Positions 54,004-64,000 of a DNA stretch of 64,000 bases are shown in pieces. Position numbers and translations under genes: made by a program. Position 1 is the stretch's first letter. Each line of letters opens with the position of its first letter. The notes beneath the pieces were generated by a model that was not told the origin of the DNA, made no database searches, and saw only the letters and a list, made by a program, of their open reading frames with translations. This DNA comes from Pectinophora gossypiella (Eukaryota; Arthropoda; Insecta; Lepidoptera; Gelechiidae), in assembly GCF_024362695.1 (NCBI RefSeq), contig NC_065419.1:9858678-9922677 (forward strand), given 5' to 3'.

Positions 54004-54282
54004 GGAGCTGGGTGGCGCAGCGGTTAACGCGCTCGGTCTGCGATTATTGAAGTTAAGAAACTTTCGCAAAGGCCGGTTATAGGATGGGTGACCACAAAAA
54101 AAAAAGTTTTCATCTCGAGCTCCTTCGTGCTTCGGAAGGCACGTTAAGCCGTTGGTCCCGGCTGCATTAGCAGTCGTTAATAACCACCAATCCGCACTGG
54201 GCCCGCGTGGTGGTTTGTGGCCCGATTTCCCTATCCATCATAGGGAAGGCCCGTGCCCCAGCAGTGGGGACGTTAAGGTGAT
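54004..54282 (+). repeat. tRNA-derived SINE (family 4, complete)
   Basis: The tRNA-like head is GCTGGGTGGCGCAGCGGTTAAC with a degraded B box (GGCCGGTTATAGG). The body is GGAAGGCACGTTAAGCCGTTGG and GTCGTTAATAACCACCAATC, and the tail GGCCCGTGCCCCAGCAGTGG. An A-run interrupts the middle. Confidence 0.75.
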
Positions 54283-55040
54283 TCGTTTTCCATACAAAAG
54301 TTGATGCAGTGCTACAGGAAAACGGATAGAGGAATATTGTTATAAAACCGATAAATAGTAATATTTTGGTGTATTATTTTCGCAAACTAACAAAAATTTA
54401 GGGTCCGAATACGAGAAGTACCATATTTCAGACCCTCAATTTTGATCAATTCTACATTTGTAGTGGTGCAGATTACAGTGTATTTGCTGAGCGTGTAGAG
54501 GTGTCAATGTTGGTTTGTGTGCGTGATAGTTTTTTTTTTTCTAAAGGCTTTGACTACTTGACAAGTGTAATAGAATGTCAGTGACAATTTATAAAGAGAT
54601 TTTGTATGAAGAGAATAAATATAAATAAAAAACTAAAAATACTACAATCTGAGAAAAGGAATATTGGATAAATATTTTTGTAATAACGTATCTTATTTAA
54701 ACATTTTTAAATAATGGGTAAATACCGTGTTTTAAAAGAGGACATATATTATAATAAAAAATCAATACATAAAATGAAATGGCTGTATGGGCATAGTCCC
54801 CTTTGCCTTACCCTTCGGGGAAAACCAAATCAAAAAAGAAGTTGTTGCATTTGCCGGCCTAAATAGTAGTCATTTATAATTAATTGTTTTTCCATCCAAC
54901 ATACAGATTTATTTATATTCTCTTTGCCGCGGACTTTTTGGTGGGACCGGGAACGGGAAGGTTGCTTTCTTCATTGAATAATCTAAATAATCAATACAAA
55001 GTGGTGTTTTGTGGTTAATGATCACATTAGTCGGAAAACA
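54283..55040. other. Gene-free stretch
   Basis: AT-rich. A CTTTGCCTTACCCTTCGGGG-type segment at about 54780-54830 recurs at 55905-55950, a short dispersed repeat. No gene. Confidence 0.45.
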
Positions 55041-55044
55041 TTCC

Positions 55045-55762
55045 CGATAGTATTATTAAATCGGAATATTCAATTGTCTACTTCAGCTACTTCCACAGCG
55101 TAATGTCTTACGGTATTTTATTGTGGGGTCGAGCCGCTGATGTAGAAACTATTTTCATCATTCAAAAAAGGGCAGTTCGCGCTATTTATAATCTGCGTTG
55201 TCGGGACTCTTTAAGGGAGCTGTTTAAAGAAATAAATATACTGACGGTCGCAAGTCAATATATTTATGAAAACATTATGTATGTGCGTAAGAATGTATCT
55301 CTCCTTCCGAGAAACTGTGAAAGGCATACTTACAATACAAGGAATAAAAATAAAATTGTTGTTCAAAATTCTAGATTAAGTAAATTAAATTCATCTTTTT
55401 TGGGGTTATGTATACGTTTTTACAATAAAATACCAGATAATATTTTAAATTTGTCAGAGAATAAATTTAAAGCTCACGTGAAGCTTACTTTATGTAAAAA
55501 AGCTTATTATAAGATTAATGATTACCTAAATGATAAACATGTCTGGTATTAAATGTGTTCCTCTAGTTATTAAATAACTTGTAATGTACCCTCGTTGATT
55601 TAAAAGATGTGTTGCTGTTGCAGTTTCTTGTCATTTCTTCTCCTCAGCCATAACACCTTGCGAAATGACGTAAATTCAAATGTTACATTGACCTTCAACA
55701 AGTTTATCCATGATAATTACGTTGAATAAATGATTCTGATTCTGATTCTGATTCTGATTCAA
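55045..55762 (+). repeat. CR1/Jockey-like LINE, 5'-truncated, with RT C-terminus
   Basis: It encodes SYFHSVMSYGILLWGRAAD, FIIQKRAVRAIYNL, LRELFKEINILTVASQYIY and RHTYNTRNK, up to a stop at 55550-55552. These are the conserved C-terminal motifs of CR1/Jockey-group reverse transcriptases. A 3' UTR follows, ending GTTGAATAAA and five TGATTC units (55731-55760). Short terminal repeats instead of poly(A) are typical of CR1. The ORF tail is intact, so the insertion is fairly young. Confidence 0.8.
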
Positions 55763-57100
55763 TAAACAAAGTGTACCTATCTATTTTCGCTTTGCGCCAA
55801 CAAGCCGCTTACTTCGTTTGGGGTTCGGAGTAGGAGTCTGCTCCGAGGGTGGGGGCTTAGGTTTCATCATTTCATTAATCATCATCAAGAAAAAAAAACA
55901 CAAGACATGGCTGTATGTTCATAGTTCCCTTTGCCTTGCCCTTTGGGAAAAAAAATAAGATAAATTTTGAAATTCTTATGTATAATAAACAAACATCACA
56001 GACATCATGACAGATCTAAAACTAAATAAAATCTTTTTTCTTTTTTCTATTTGACTTATTTATGAATTTTAATCAAGAAAACGTGATAATAAGTTCGACA
56101 GCAACCAGTTCAAGTCCCCGAAACAGCCCATTTCAGGCCGCGTATATATGGAAATACTACTTCAATACGTCCCAGCCTCGTCTTTTTTTAACGTCCTCGT
56201 TATAAAAAGACGTCCTAACCTGAACTAACTAACCTAACAATAAACACCACGCGTAAATATATGTCCAGAAATGCGCTGTGAGTCGTCTGGACTGGGCGCG
56301 AAAACAACATAGAATTCGATTAGGTGCTAAGTGTCCCGCATGCTATCACCAGCTGTCACTGACATACGTATGAAGTCCCGCGGATTTTATTGGAACTAAA
56401 TGACAAGTCATAATAATTATATGCGGATACTGCGACATCAGCGCTGTGCTTGCGGGACGTCCTGAAGCGCTATTACATCTTTCAAACGCGATGCGACAAA
56501 GTTTGAACCTACGCAATTTAGGAAAAATCTACCTTATTATTACTGTATTGTGATCGTTATTTGTAAAATCATACAATACATATACACAATTCTTTATACA
56601 CAATATAATTATTATGACATATTGCGGACTTTTCGGTATACCTACAAAAAAGGAACAATTCAACCATACGTTGTTTTGTTATATATCTCAATGGGCTCAG
56701 GCAGCGTTTTCGCCGAAAGCTCCAAGTCGGCTATATTTGTAACGATAATTATGTTTGACATTCATCATCATTTTTGAACCATTTTATACAAAAAAAATAC
56801 TTGTATAAATTATAAACCCTAAAGCACGCCCATGAATCACTCTACTCATTGGTGAAAACCGTATGAAAATCCGTTCAGTAGTTTTTTAGTTAGCCGCGTG
56901 TTCACTGATGCGATTAATGCCTGTTAGAATTTTACAAAATAAAAAATACGGAAATTACGGAAGGTACTTTAGTGCAAAGTAAATTATTGTATACTTAATT
57001 ATAATATTATTGGTAAAAGTGATACTTTTTGAAAATTCCGTAACAAATAGACGGGTTCGCCAAATTCAATTGTAAAAAAAAATACAAAAAGTAAAAACAA
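55763..57100. other. Gene-free stretch
   Basis: It contains a relative of the 33605 repeat (about 56775-56920). Small open frames lack family motifs. Confidence 0.45.
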
Positions 57101-57109
57101 TTAAAACAT

Positions 57110-57180
57110 GCAGTTGGGTTTGAACCGTGAACCTTAAGAATGGCGGCTACTGCTTTACCAAATGCGCCATTTAGAAGTTA
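57110..57180 (-). repeat. tRNA-like SINE head remnant
   Basis: On the minus strand ATGGCGCATTTGGTAAAGCA is followed by B box GGTTCAAACCC. It lacks a full cloverleaf and has no body, so it is a remnant and not a tRNA gene. Confidence 0.45.
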
Positions 57181-57181
57181 G

Positions 57182-58590
57182 AAGTAGACTTCAAATTATG
57201 CATCTCTTTTAATAGCTAACCTAGTTCGCATGTGTGTGTGTGACAGCTTCGTGTTTGTACACAAATTGAAATGACACCAACTTTTGATGCAATGTTTCAA
57301 TATGATATCTTCAGTAAATACTTCAAAATTGTAGCTTAACTTAAAGATAATGTATGTAAGATTTCGCCACCTAACATTTCACTGGGTCAGAACTCAACAC
57401 TCAACGAATAAATGGAAAAAAATACGAAAACTGCAGAAGTAACGCCATCTACTGACGCAGCGTTACCTAGCTGACTGAAACACATCACCTTAATGGGCTG
57501 ATGATAATTACAACAGAAGTGTTGTGTAGATTGTAGCGTACTATATAGATAGTTATAAACAAAAATGGCAAACGACATTGAGGAAAGATAATATCGATTC
57601 ACCTACAATCGATTATGAATCGTGTACTAAACCGCGCAAGGTCTACGATAACCTTCTGCAGCAAGACCTACTCACATATTGGAATAAGGTCAGATATGCA
57701 AAGTGCATTACAGGTTCAAGTGTTTGAACATTTGCATTCTGATGGCGTAGAATTTGCGAACAGTAACGTGCTTACGTCATAGAATAAGAAATCTTAGGTA
57801 TACAACAGTGTTTGGAGTAATCAACGATAAATTAATATGGGAAAAATTGCGGTAAGTAAATACTTATTATGAAAAGATACTTAAAATAATAGTATTATTA
57901 AAATAATTAAAAAGAATAGTAAAATGTTCATGAATTTTCCGACAGGAAATTCCACTTGATATCAACTCAGAATCGTGGTCTGAATCTTACCCCTTAGTAT
58001 TCGTTACAGTGTCACTAACGCCCATACCTTCTTTACTATGTACGTACCTGTACGTACTTGTATGGGGTATAAGTGACATCGTATAACGAATGAAACGACG
58101 GAAAATTCTACTTGATAATAACTCAGAATCATAGTCTGAAGCATCCCCCTCAGTATTCGTTACAATGTCACTAACACCCTATATAATTAATAATTTGTTG
58201 CGTATCAGATCCCTTCTGTTATTTTTTTTAATTTTATGGTCATCCAAAACGAGTGAGACCTACTATCACTTTATCAAGCCATACTTAAAGTTAACCCATC
58301 GGAAAGTATTACTACATTACTACCTATTCATATAGATTTATTTGTGGGTTACGACATATTTATAGACGTGTTGTTCCTTCGTCGCAGACTGAGTGTCGTC
58401 ATCGCGGTCCTTGACCTTACACCCCGTCGGGAACGCCATGAAAAGCCTAGATGGTAGATAAGCTTCGAATGGTGGAAACTAAAAACTTACGTTATAGTGG
58501 AACCATCTTTTTTTGTGTGTTCGAGTTGTCATCTAACCCTTGATACTAAGGGGTCTGTAGGAATTTATTTTATTCCTACTATTATCACAT
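57182..58590. other. Gene-free stretch
   Basis: Two neighbouring related segments (about 57950-58010 and 58095-58180, TTGATATCAACTCAGAATCG type) recur complementarily at about 26790-26850. No gene. Confidence 0.45.
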
Positions 58591-58595
58591 TTAAT

Positions 58596-58830
58596 TCAGG
58601 CCTCACACATCTTTTCCAGATGATTCATACAGAATTTAGGAGGCAGTTTTTTGATAACTATTATAAGGCCAATGCAATAGTGGCAAGGCCTACCACACGC
58701 TTTGCAGATGTAGCCAATGGGAAGTCGTCCCGTGCCACTTTCGTGTCGCCTGAACCTTTTTTCTGCCAATAGATCAAACCAAGCGTTGTCGTGAATCTTT
58801 CGTCCATCCTGAAATCTCCAGAGCCAACAA
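58596..58830 (-). repeat. LINE ORF C-terminal fragment (CxxC finger)
   Basis: The minus strand reads DGRKIHDNAWFDLLAEKRFR, GYICKACGRPCHYCIGL and continues open. The C..CGR.C...IGL signature is the terminal finger of a LINE ORF2. The histidines expected after IGL are altered, so it is decayed. Confidence 0.6.
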
Positions 58831-59103
58831 AAAATATATACCAAAATAAAGGCTACTTACCTAGTCTTTGCGAAACGAAAACTATCGTCTCTCTAAAAAT
58901 AAAGGATTTTCACAATCGCTTCAATGGCTTCGCAGATTAAGTTATACCAACAAACTTTTTCTCTTTATAATATTAGTTAAGTCAACTCGATACAGAAGAT
59001 AAATAACTTTGCAAATATTTTTGATTTATAACGACACTTTCTAGATAAAGTTTCTCTATCTACTTCAACTTGATTCTTTATAATTATACTTCTCATTTTG
59101 ACT

Positions 59104-59260
59104 CAGCCTCCGTATTCCAGTGGTTGAGCGTTGGACTCACAATTCAGAGGTTCCCGGTTCGTCACTTTTTGATTCATAGTTTGATCAGGTACAGATTGAT
59201 TACTTGATAGTCCGAAAGTAGGATGATCTGTGCTTCGAAGAACGTGCGTGTCCATTGAGG
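59104..59260 (+). repeat. SINE family 3 head fragment (plus)
   Basis: GCCTCCGTATTCCAGTGGTTGAG and GTTCCCGGTTCGTCAC match the tRNA-like head of family 3, followed by diverged body sequence. Confidence 0.6.
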
Positions 59261-59299
59261 TACCATAAAATTTGAACTTCTGAGTGCATCAGGAGCTAG

Positions 59300-60480
59300 T
59301 ACATACATACATAAACTCACGCCCGTAATCCCTAATGGGGTGGGCAGAGCCACAAGTAATCAAAGACAACTTGCAGCCACTGTTGATACGATGTTGTAAG
59401 CTGGATATGATGAACCTTATGGTGATAAGGGATCAGCCTATCGCCCATAACATTAGTCCATCATGTTAGAGCACACAATCCCTCTGTCGGTTTTTACGAC
59501 ATGCCCGGGAAGACAAGCAGCTGAACGTTTTCTATGTTTTTTATTTGCTCCCAGAACAGCATAGAAGCAACTAGTAAAACTACTTTTTATATAAAATTTC
59601 TTTATTAAAGGTATATAAAAATACAATGCATACCCAGTGAACATATGCCATTCCTAAGTGCACAATTTAGCAGGCTGAAAGACAGCTATATAATTATAAA
59701 CTTCAACCTTTACACAATAACAGACACAACATCAAAATCAATTAGCTACAGATGAGTTAAATTTAGACATACCAATATGTCTACTATATATCCGACAATT
59801 ATGACATAAAAAGTAAAATTACTAATTCGATTGTAAATCCATCCTATAGATTGTAAAAATAGACACCAAAATGTAAGAGTCACTTTAAAGCGGTTTCTCA
59901 GCCGTCCATTTTTCATTATCCAACAAATCTGTCTGTAAAACGATCTAATCTGAGACGAAGAATACCTAATGAATACGCCATAAAGTTAAAGTTTGTCAAA
60001 AGAAATGCGTTATTTATTACTTCAACTAAAATGGTTCTTTTGGCAGCTGTAGAAAGATTTAAGTGGTCAAAGGCATGGTATTTAATTAGGTATGCTTGCC
60101 AAGAAAAGTGTATTCACTAGGTACAGGCTTTGAGAAAACTTTGACCTCTAGTCACCTTTCATTCACTTATATCAAAGACTAATACTACGGATAGAACAGT
60201 AACTCCCCGCTCCGCACCATTTCGTATCGGGCGCCGAGATATATTTACCTCACCCCCTCTGGGTCTTACTTTAGTCTAAAAGTCTGTAAGCCGTTACGGA
60301 TTAATGGAAAGCGCGCGTTTTATTAATATCTGATGGAAATAAATAATCAAAACAATATTATGATGGCCTTGGCTCTTCTTTTTATCATAGAATAACCTCA
60401 ATTATCTCGAGTCTAGTGACATTGATTTTATTGGAAATGCAAAAATAATTAAAATCATTTTCTTTTAATCGTGTCTTGAT
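59300..60480. other. Gene-free stretch
   Basis: About 59305-59450 has a LINE 3' piece (AACTCACGCCCGTAATCCC, GGGTGGGCAGAGCC). The rest is AT-rich without recognisable features. Confidence 0.45.
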
Positions 60481-60487
60481 CATCATT

Positions 60488-60725
60488 CATTTAAGAGCCA
60501 CGCTCTTGTCGGTGTAGCATTTTCCATTCCAGTCTATCAAAGGCCAATTCCTTGACTTCCCTATAAGACACAACGTTTTTCTTTAATCTGTTCCATGTAA
60601 GCTTTTCTTGGAACCCCTTCCTCTCTTTCCTTCTATAATGTTTTTAATAAATCCGTCGTATCTTATTAGGTGTCCAATCATCTTGCCTCTTCTGTCCTCA
60701 ATAATTCTCAGTATTTGTCTTTTTT
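60488..60725 (-). repeat. LINE C-terminal fragment, frameshifted
   Basis: The minus strand shows KMIGHLIRYDGFIKNIIEG then KRGRG. A frameshift follows, with the tail (LAFDRLEWKMLHRQERGS-like) in another frame. It is related to 15953-16160. Confidence 0.6.
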
Positions 60726-61017
60726 CCCTTACTCTTACTAGCACTCTCATTTGTAACCCTTTCTGTCCAACTTATTCTTTCTATCCTCCTCCAACACCAC
60801 ATTTCAAAGGTCTCGCCTAAATCGTGTCTTAGAGCTCCGAGAAAGAGATAAGAAAGGACTTTGCGTGTTCCATGGTTATAAAGTGTAACTGAAATTGACC
60901 CAGATTCTTAAATAAGCTTTTGAGGGAACATAAATAATGGTTAAATCAGTACTTTCAATGCATGGCTGCTAATTCTGGTTTACGACAGACTACTTTAAAA
61001 AAGGCTGATTATTTTAT

Positions 61018-61850
61018 AGGTACCGTAGAACGCTGTAACTTTGCCTGGATTTTGAGGTTTTTTTTGAACATATCATTACCTATAAGTCCTTATTACTTCT
61101 AAAGAGTTTTAGTTGAAATATGAACTTTATTTCCTAATATATATGGCTTAAACAGTTGGAACTAGTAGTGGTTTCTGTAAATTTCAAGTATTTAAATTCG
61201 TAGGCAAAGTTGTAGGTAAATGGCGTAACTTTGCCTAGAACGATAACTCAATAAATATGTTGCCGTTATTTGTACACATTTTTTTCCGTGTGCATAACAT
61301 GTCGTTCTTGTCCTCGGCTTTCAAAGTATAGCCAATTTACGGGGGTTTTTTTTTTTCTCCGGTAATAGGCAAAGTTGTAGCAGGCGCCACAAACTCTTCA
61401 TACAAAAATGGCGCTACCTGTAGGGTTGTGCAAAGAAATCGACACCACTTATATTATGAATTTTTATTTTTTTACGGTAATTACAAAATTACCAAGTCAA
61501 TTATTCATTAATTTGCTTAGGTACAAATGTTTATAATCTTAGACAAATCTTAGGTACGCATGTTATTTTATTATAGTGCCACAAACTTATCTGACCCGTT
61601 GACTGGCTGGGCGTCGCTAGTGGTCAAAAAACTAATTTTCGAAAAACAACGTTTTTAGTAGTCCGTGTCACCGTGTCGGAAGCTTGCGGCTGTGTGTGAA
61701 TTAATTTTATATAATCTTTGGTACGTTACAGGAACATTATAACAAACATAGGTAAGTACTAAAATATATAATTAAACATAACAAACATTAAATGAGCAAT
61801 GTAGGCATTTTTAGTTATCTTAACATCTAATGTAGCTAGGCAAAGCACAG
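61018..61850. mobile_element. Putative subterminal region of the DDE transposon
   Basis: GTAACTTTGCCTRG occurs at 61035 and 61225, and its complement (TAGGCAAAG) at 61201, 61366 and 61836, between the transposase stop (62003) and a likely element end near 61020. Repeated short motifs of this kind are often transposase-binding sites. The terminal repeat cannot be confirmed because the other end lies outside the window. Confidence 0.45.
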
Positions 61851-62002
61851 AAAAGTTATTAATCATTCTTAACGGAATAACAGAAATAGCTACCTAATCA
61901 AAATATTTTTTTACCGGATAAAGAAATTATTTTACAGGAATGCAGGACTAGCCAGTATCACGAAAGATTTTTTTTATTTTTTATTAATGAATTATATTTA
62001 GC

Positions 62003-64000
62003 TTATTGTACGTTATATTTATCAAAATTAATATTGAAAATGAAATGTCCTCGTCTGGAAACTTGGGGATCAGGTAATACCGCGACGATATCGTTCAAAT
62101 CTTGCACAGTAAATACGTCTTCAATGTAAGGATAGGTAAAGACTGTTCCTTGCTGACGCTTAGAATTTTTCACTTTTCGTGCAAACTTCACTGTAGGAAT
62201 TTTATCATTCATTGATATAACTTCCCCTACAAAATGTTTAATACTTTTTTTTGAAGCGAATTTCGCTATTACCCAACGGCCTTCTTGCAGTCCTAGACAA
62301 TCTTGCGTATAGAATTCAATATCGCTCAGCCCAAACGGACAAACGTTTTCCTGTTCTTCTTGTTCCTGCAAACATGACTCAATATAGCTATCGAAATTTT
62401 CATACTCTGAATCATCTGTGTCAGCAGCGTCAAAAGAAATCTGCGATGTCAGGCTTGAATCGCTGTTGTACACGTGTCTCTTTTTTCTACAAATTTTCGA
62501 CTGTTTTCGTGTAGTACTTTTTCTTCTTTTCCTTTTATTTATTTCAGTACTTATTTCTCGTAAGATATTATTTTTTTCAGCGGAGGCTGCGTTTATAACT
62601 ATATTAGATGTAATTATTATTTTTGGCTTCTGGTTAGATTTTTCAGATGGTTCTGGATTATTGTTAGGTCCTGCAACAATTTTCATCTGTAAGCAATTAG
62701 GTGTGTTATTGTAAAACGGTGTATTAGTTTCGGAATTCTTTGATACATCTTTCAGGCGTTGTACAAAATTATTTAAAATGACTTCTGAGTTCAGCAAATA
62801 AGTATTTACGGCAATAACACATAGACCAAAAAGACTGTTAGAGTTGTTTTGCACCGATGGTAAACATTGTGATTGTGTCAAATTGTTATGAATGCAACTG
62901 TCATTTTCTTTATCAAGCTCGTAGGTATCAATGGATGATGGAACACTTTTTTCTAATTCAGAATTTTTTATTTCAGCATGTTTTATACTCTCTTCTCTAA
63001 CAATCGTTCTTGTTTTCGACGGTCCTGGTAAATTTGAGTCTATTTTAGCTTTCTGGTTGGTTATTTTAGCATCTTTCATAGCTTTGTTTGCATCTATTTT
63101 GGCTTTCTTTCCGTCTTTTTTTGCATCTTTTCTCGCTTTTTTTGCTTTAGCTAGCTCTTCCGCTTCTTCCGTTGATATAGATTTACCAGGTACAACTGTA
63201 AGCTTATTAAGTGTGCCTGTCTTAATTGGTCTTGATTGCCTGTTCTGCTGCAAGAATTTTAGAAGGCTAGCATCAAACTGATGAGTATTTTCTTCTTGTA
63301 CTGTTGGTATTTTCACCATCACTCGTGACGGGTTAAAAGGATATATTCCCGATCCTTCGAATCCCTTGCATATGTTGGTCTCCTTTGTAATGTTTATTTT
63401 AGTCATTAATTGTTCTAGTAGCTGTGGGAAATGGCATTTGTTGATGGTGTTTGCAGTGCTGTATGTAGCTTTATAATTTGTTAAAATTTGACGCCAATGA
63501 CGTTTCATCGGTCCAAAAAATGCTACGTCTAGCGGTTGAGTAAGGTGGGTAGCATTTGTAGGAAGGAAAACAAATCTGATGTTGTGGGTTTGGCATAACT
63601 GAATTGTCTCCACGCTAAGGTGCGATGCCAAATTATCGCCTATAATCAATTTTATGCCGTCTCGAGAATTAGCCCACGGTAAGACTATAGTCTTGAACCA
63701 ATCATCGAAACAAACCATATCAAACCATCCAGATTTTGTCCTATTATAACGAGCATCTTTTGGTCCATCTTCACACCATCTAGACCACAAGTGATCTGAT
63801 TTATACACTACATATGGTGGTAAGCAATGTCCATCAGCAGTTCCGCTGAACATTATGGATACAGAACTTTTGCTAGTATTGATCACTCTTTCGGGATGTT
63901 TAGTCCCTCTTTTGAAAATGCATTTCTTGGAACCAGGATCATCACTCAAATTGGTTTCGTCAAAGTTGAGGATGTTAGAAGGCGGAACGTCGTTTAGCGA
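62003..64000 (-). CDS. pogo/Tigger-like DDE transposase, N-terminus outside window
   Basis: At least 665 codons are visible, open to the window edge. Reading goes in frame upstream of the apparent start at 63949 (a TTG), so this is the C-terminal part of a longer protein. The DDE_1/CENP-B-type catalytic core shows NFDETN (first Asp) close to the edge. Then IIGDNLASH (second Asp) and LTQPLDVAFFGP (third Asp) follow, with about 35 residues between the last two. This Asp-Asp-Asp triad is usual for pogo/Tigger/Jerky-like proteins. Then come NPSRV, a Lys/Ala-rich helix (AKKARKDAKKDGKKAKID), a Ser/Asn-rich linker and a C-terminal 110-residue module (GRWVIAKFASKK, KHFVGEVISM) resembling a small beta-barrel. 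No stop or frameshift is present. It is a cut-and-paste transposase by family, and activity is unknown. Confidence 0.85.
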   Translation of the reverse strand, partial: SLNDVPPSNILNFDETNLSDDPGSKKCIFKRGTKHPERVINTSKSSVSIMFSGTADGHCLPPYVVYKSDHLWSRWCEDGPKDARYNRTKSGWFDMVCFDDWFKTIVLPWANSRDGIKLIIGDNLASHLSVETIQLCQTHNIRFVFLPTNATHLTQPLDVAFFGPMKRHWRQILTNYKATYSTANTINKCHFPQLLEQLMTKINITKETNICKGFEGSGIYPFNPSRVMVKIPTVQEENTHQFDASLLKFLQQNRQSRPIKTGTLNKLTVVPGKSISTEEAEELAKAKKARKDAKKDGKKAKIDANKAMKDAKITNQKAKIDSNLPGPSKTRTIVREESIKHAEIKNSELEKSVPSSIDTYELDKENDSCIHNNLTQSQCLPSVQNNSNSLFGLCVIAVNTYLLNSEVILNNFVQRLKDVSKNSETNTPFYNNTPNCLQMKIVAGPNNNPEPSEKSNQKPKIIITSNIVINAASAEKNNILREISTEINKRKRRKSTTRKQSKICRKKRHVYNSDSSLTSQISFDAADTDDSEYENFDSYIESCLQEQEEQENVCPFGLSDIEFYTQDCLGLQEGRWVIAKFASKKSIKHFVGEVISMNDKIPTVKFARKVKNSKRQQGTVFTYPYIEDVFTVQDLNDIVAVLPDPQVSRRGHFIFNINFDKYNVQ

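Noticed and set aside
62251..63281. Three plus-strand ORFs
   Set aside because: Shadows of the minus-strand transposase. The hydrophobic-looking one is the complement of its Lys-rich helix.

Overview
The window is insect DNA and almost certainly from a moth or butterfly. It is AT-rich and intron-bearing, and it is packed with tRNA-derived SINEs, fold-back MITEs and 5'-truncated non-LTR retrotransposon ends of lepidopteran type. There are no bacterial features. Single-copy host coding sequence is very small: three minus-strand genes for secreted, GPI-anchored Ly6/uPAR (three-finger) proteins, spread over 19063-45007. Everything else that I can name is mobile DNA.

Layout: 1-6422 is repeats only (an ATCCCG-rich block, three SINEs, a LINE 3' end and one long-TIR MITE). 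6423-15421 is a complete errantivirus-type endogenous retrovirus (Ty3/gypsy superfamily with env). It has two 249-bp LTRs that I read as identical, a GGGC target duplication, a tRNA-Leu primer site, gag, pol in the -1 frame, and a spliced env of the baculovirus-F type. 15422-18990 is mixed repeats. 19063-20275 and 21697-23159 are tandem duplicate Ly6 genes whose Ly6 fold is split by a mucin-like Ser/Thr/Pro insert ending in a furin-type RVKR site. 25468-45007 is a third, conventional Ly6 gene whose signal-peptide exon lies 17.8 kb upstream of the rest. That intron is a repeat sink. 45008-61000 holds SINEs, MITEs and LINE remnants, among them a near-perfect fold-back and a CR1/Jockey-like fragment. 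62003-64000 is the C-terminal part of a pogo/Tigger-like DDE transposase that runs off the window.

How things work together: the retrovirus appears to use three layered expression devices. A canonical UUUAAAC slippery heptamer, followed by a 10-bp stem and possible pseudoknot, lies at the gag stop. A 38-nt leader exon encodes the env signal peptide when spliced but reads as a 13-codon upstream ORF when unspliced. A 30-bp perfect palindrome with a TGACGTCA core lies in each LTR. The two insert-bearing Ly6 genes share exon structure (a 55-nt first exon, as in the third gene) and a conserved TATA-box promoter block, which points to local tandem duplication followed by divergence of the mucin insert.

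Limits: assignments rest on motifs, reading frames and splice signals read by eye. No alignment, folding or database search was run. Edges of dispersed repeats are approximate.
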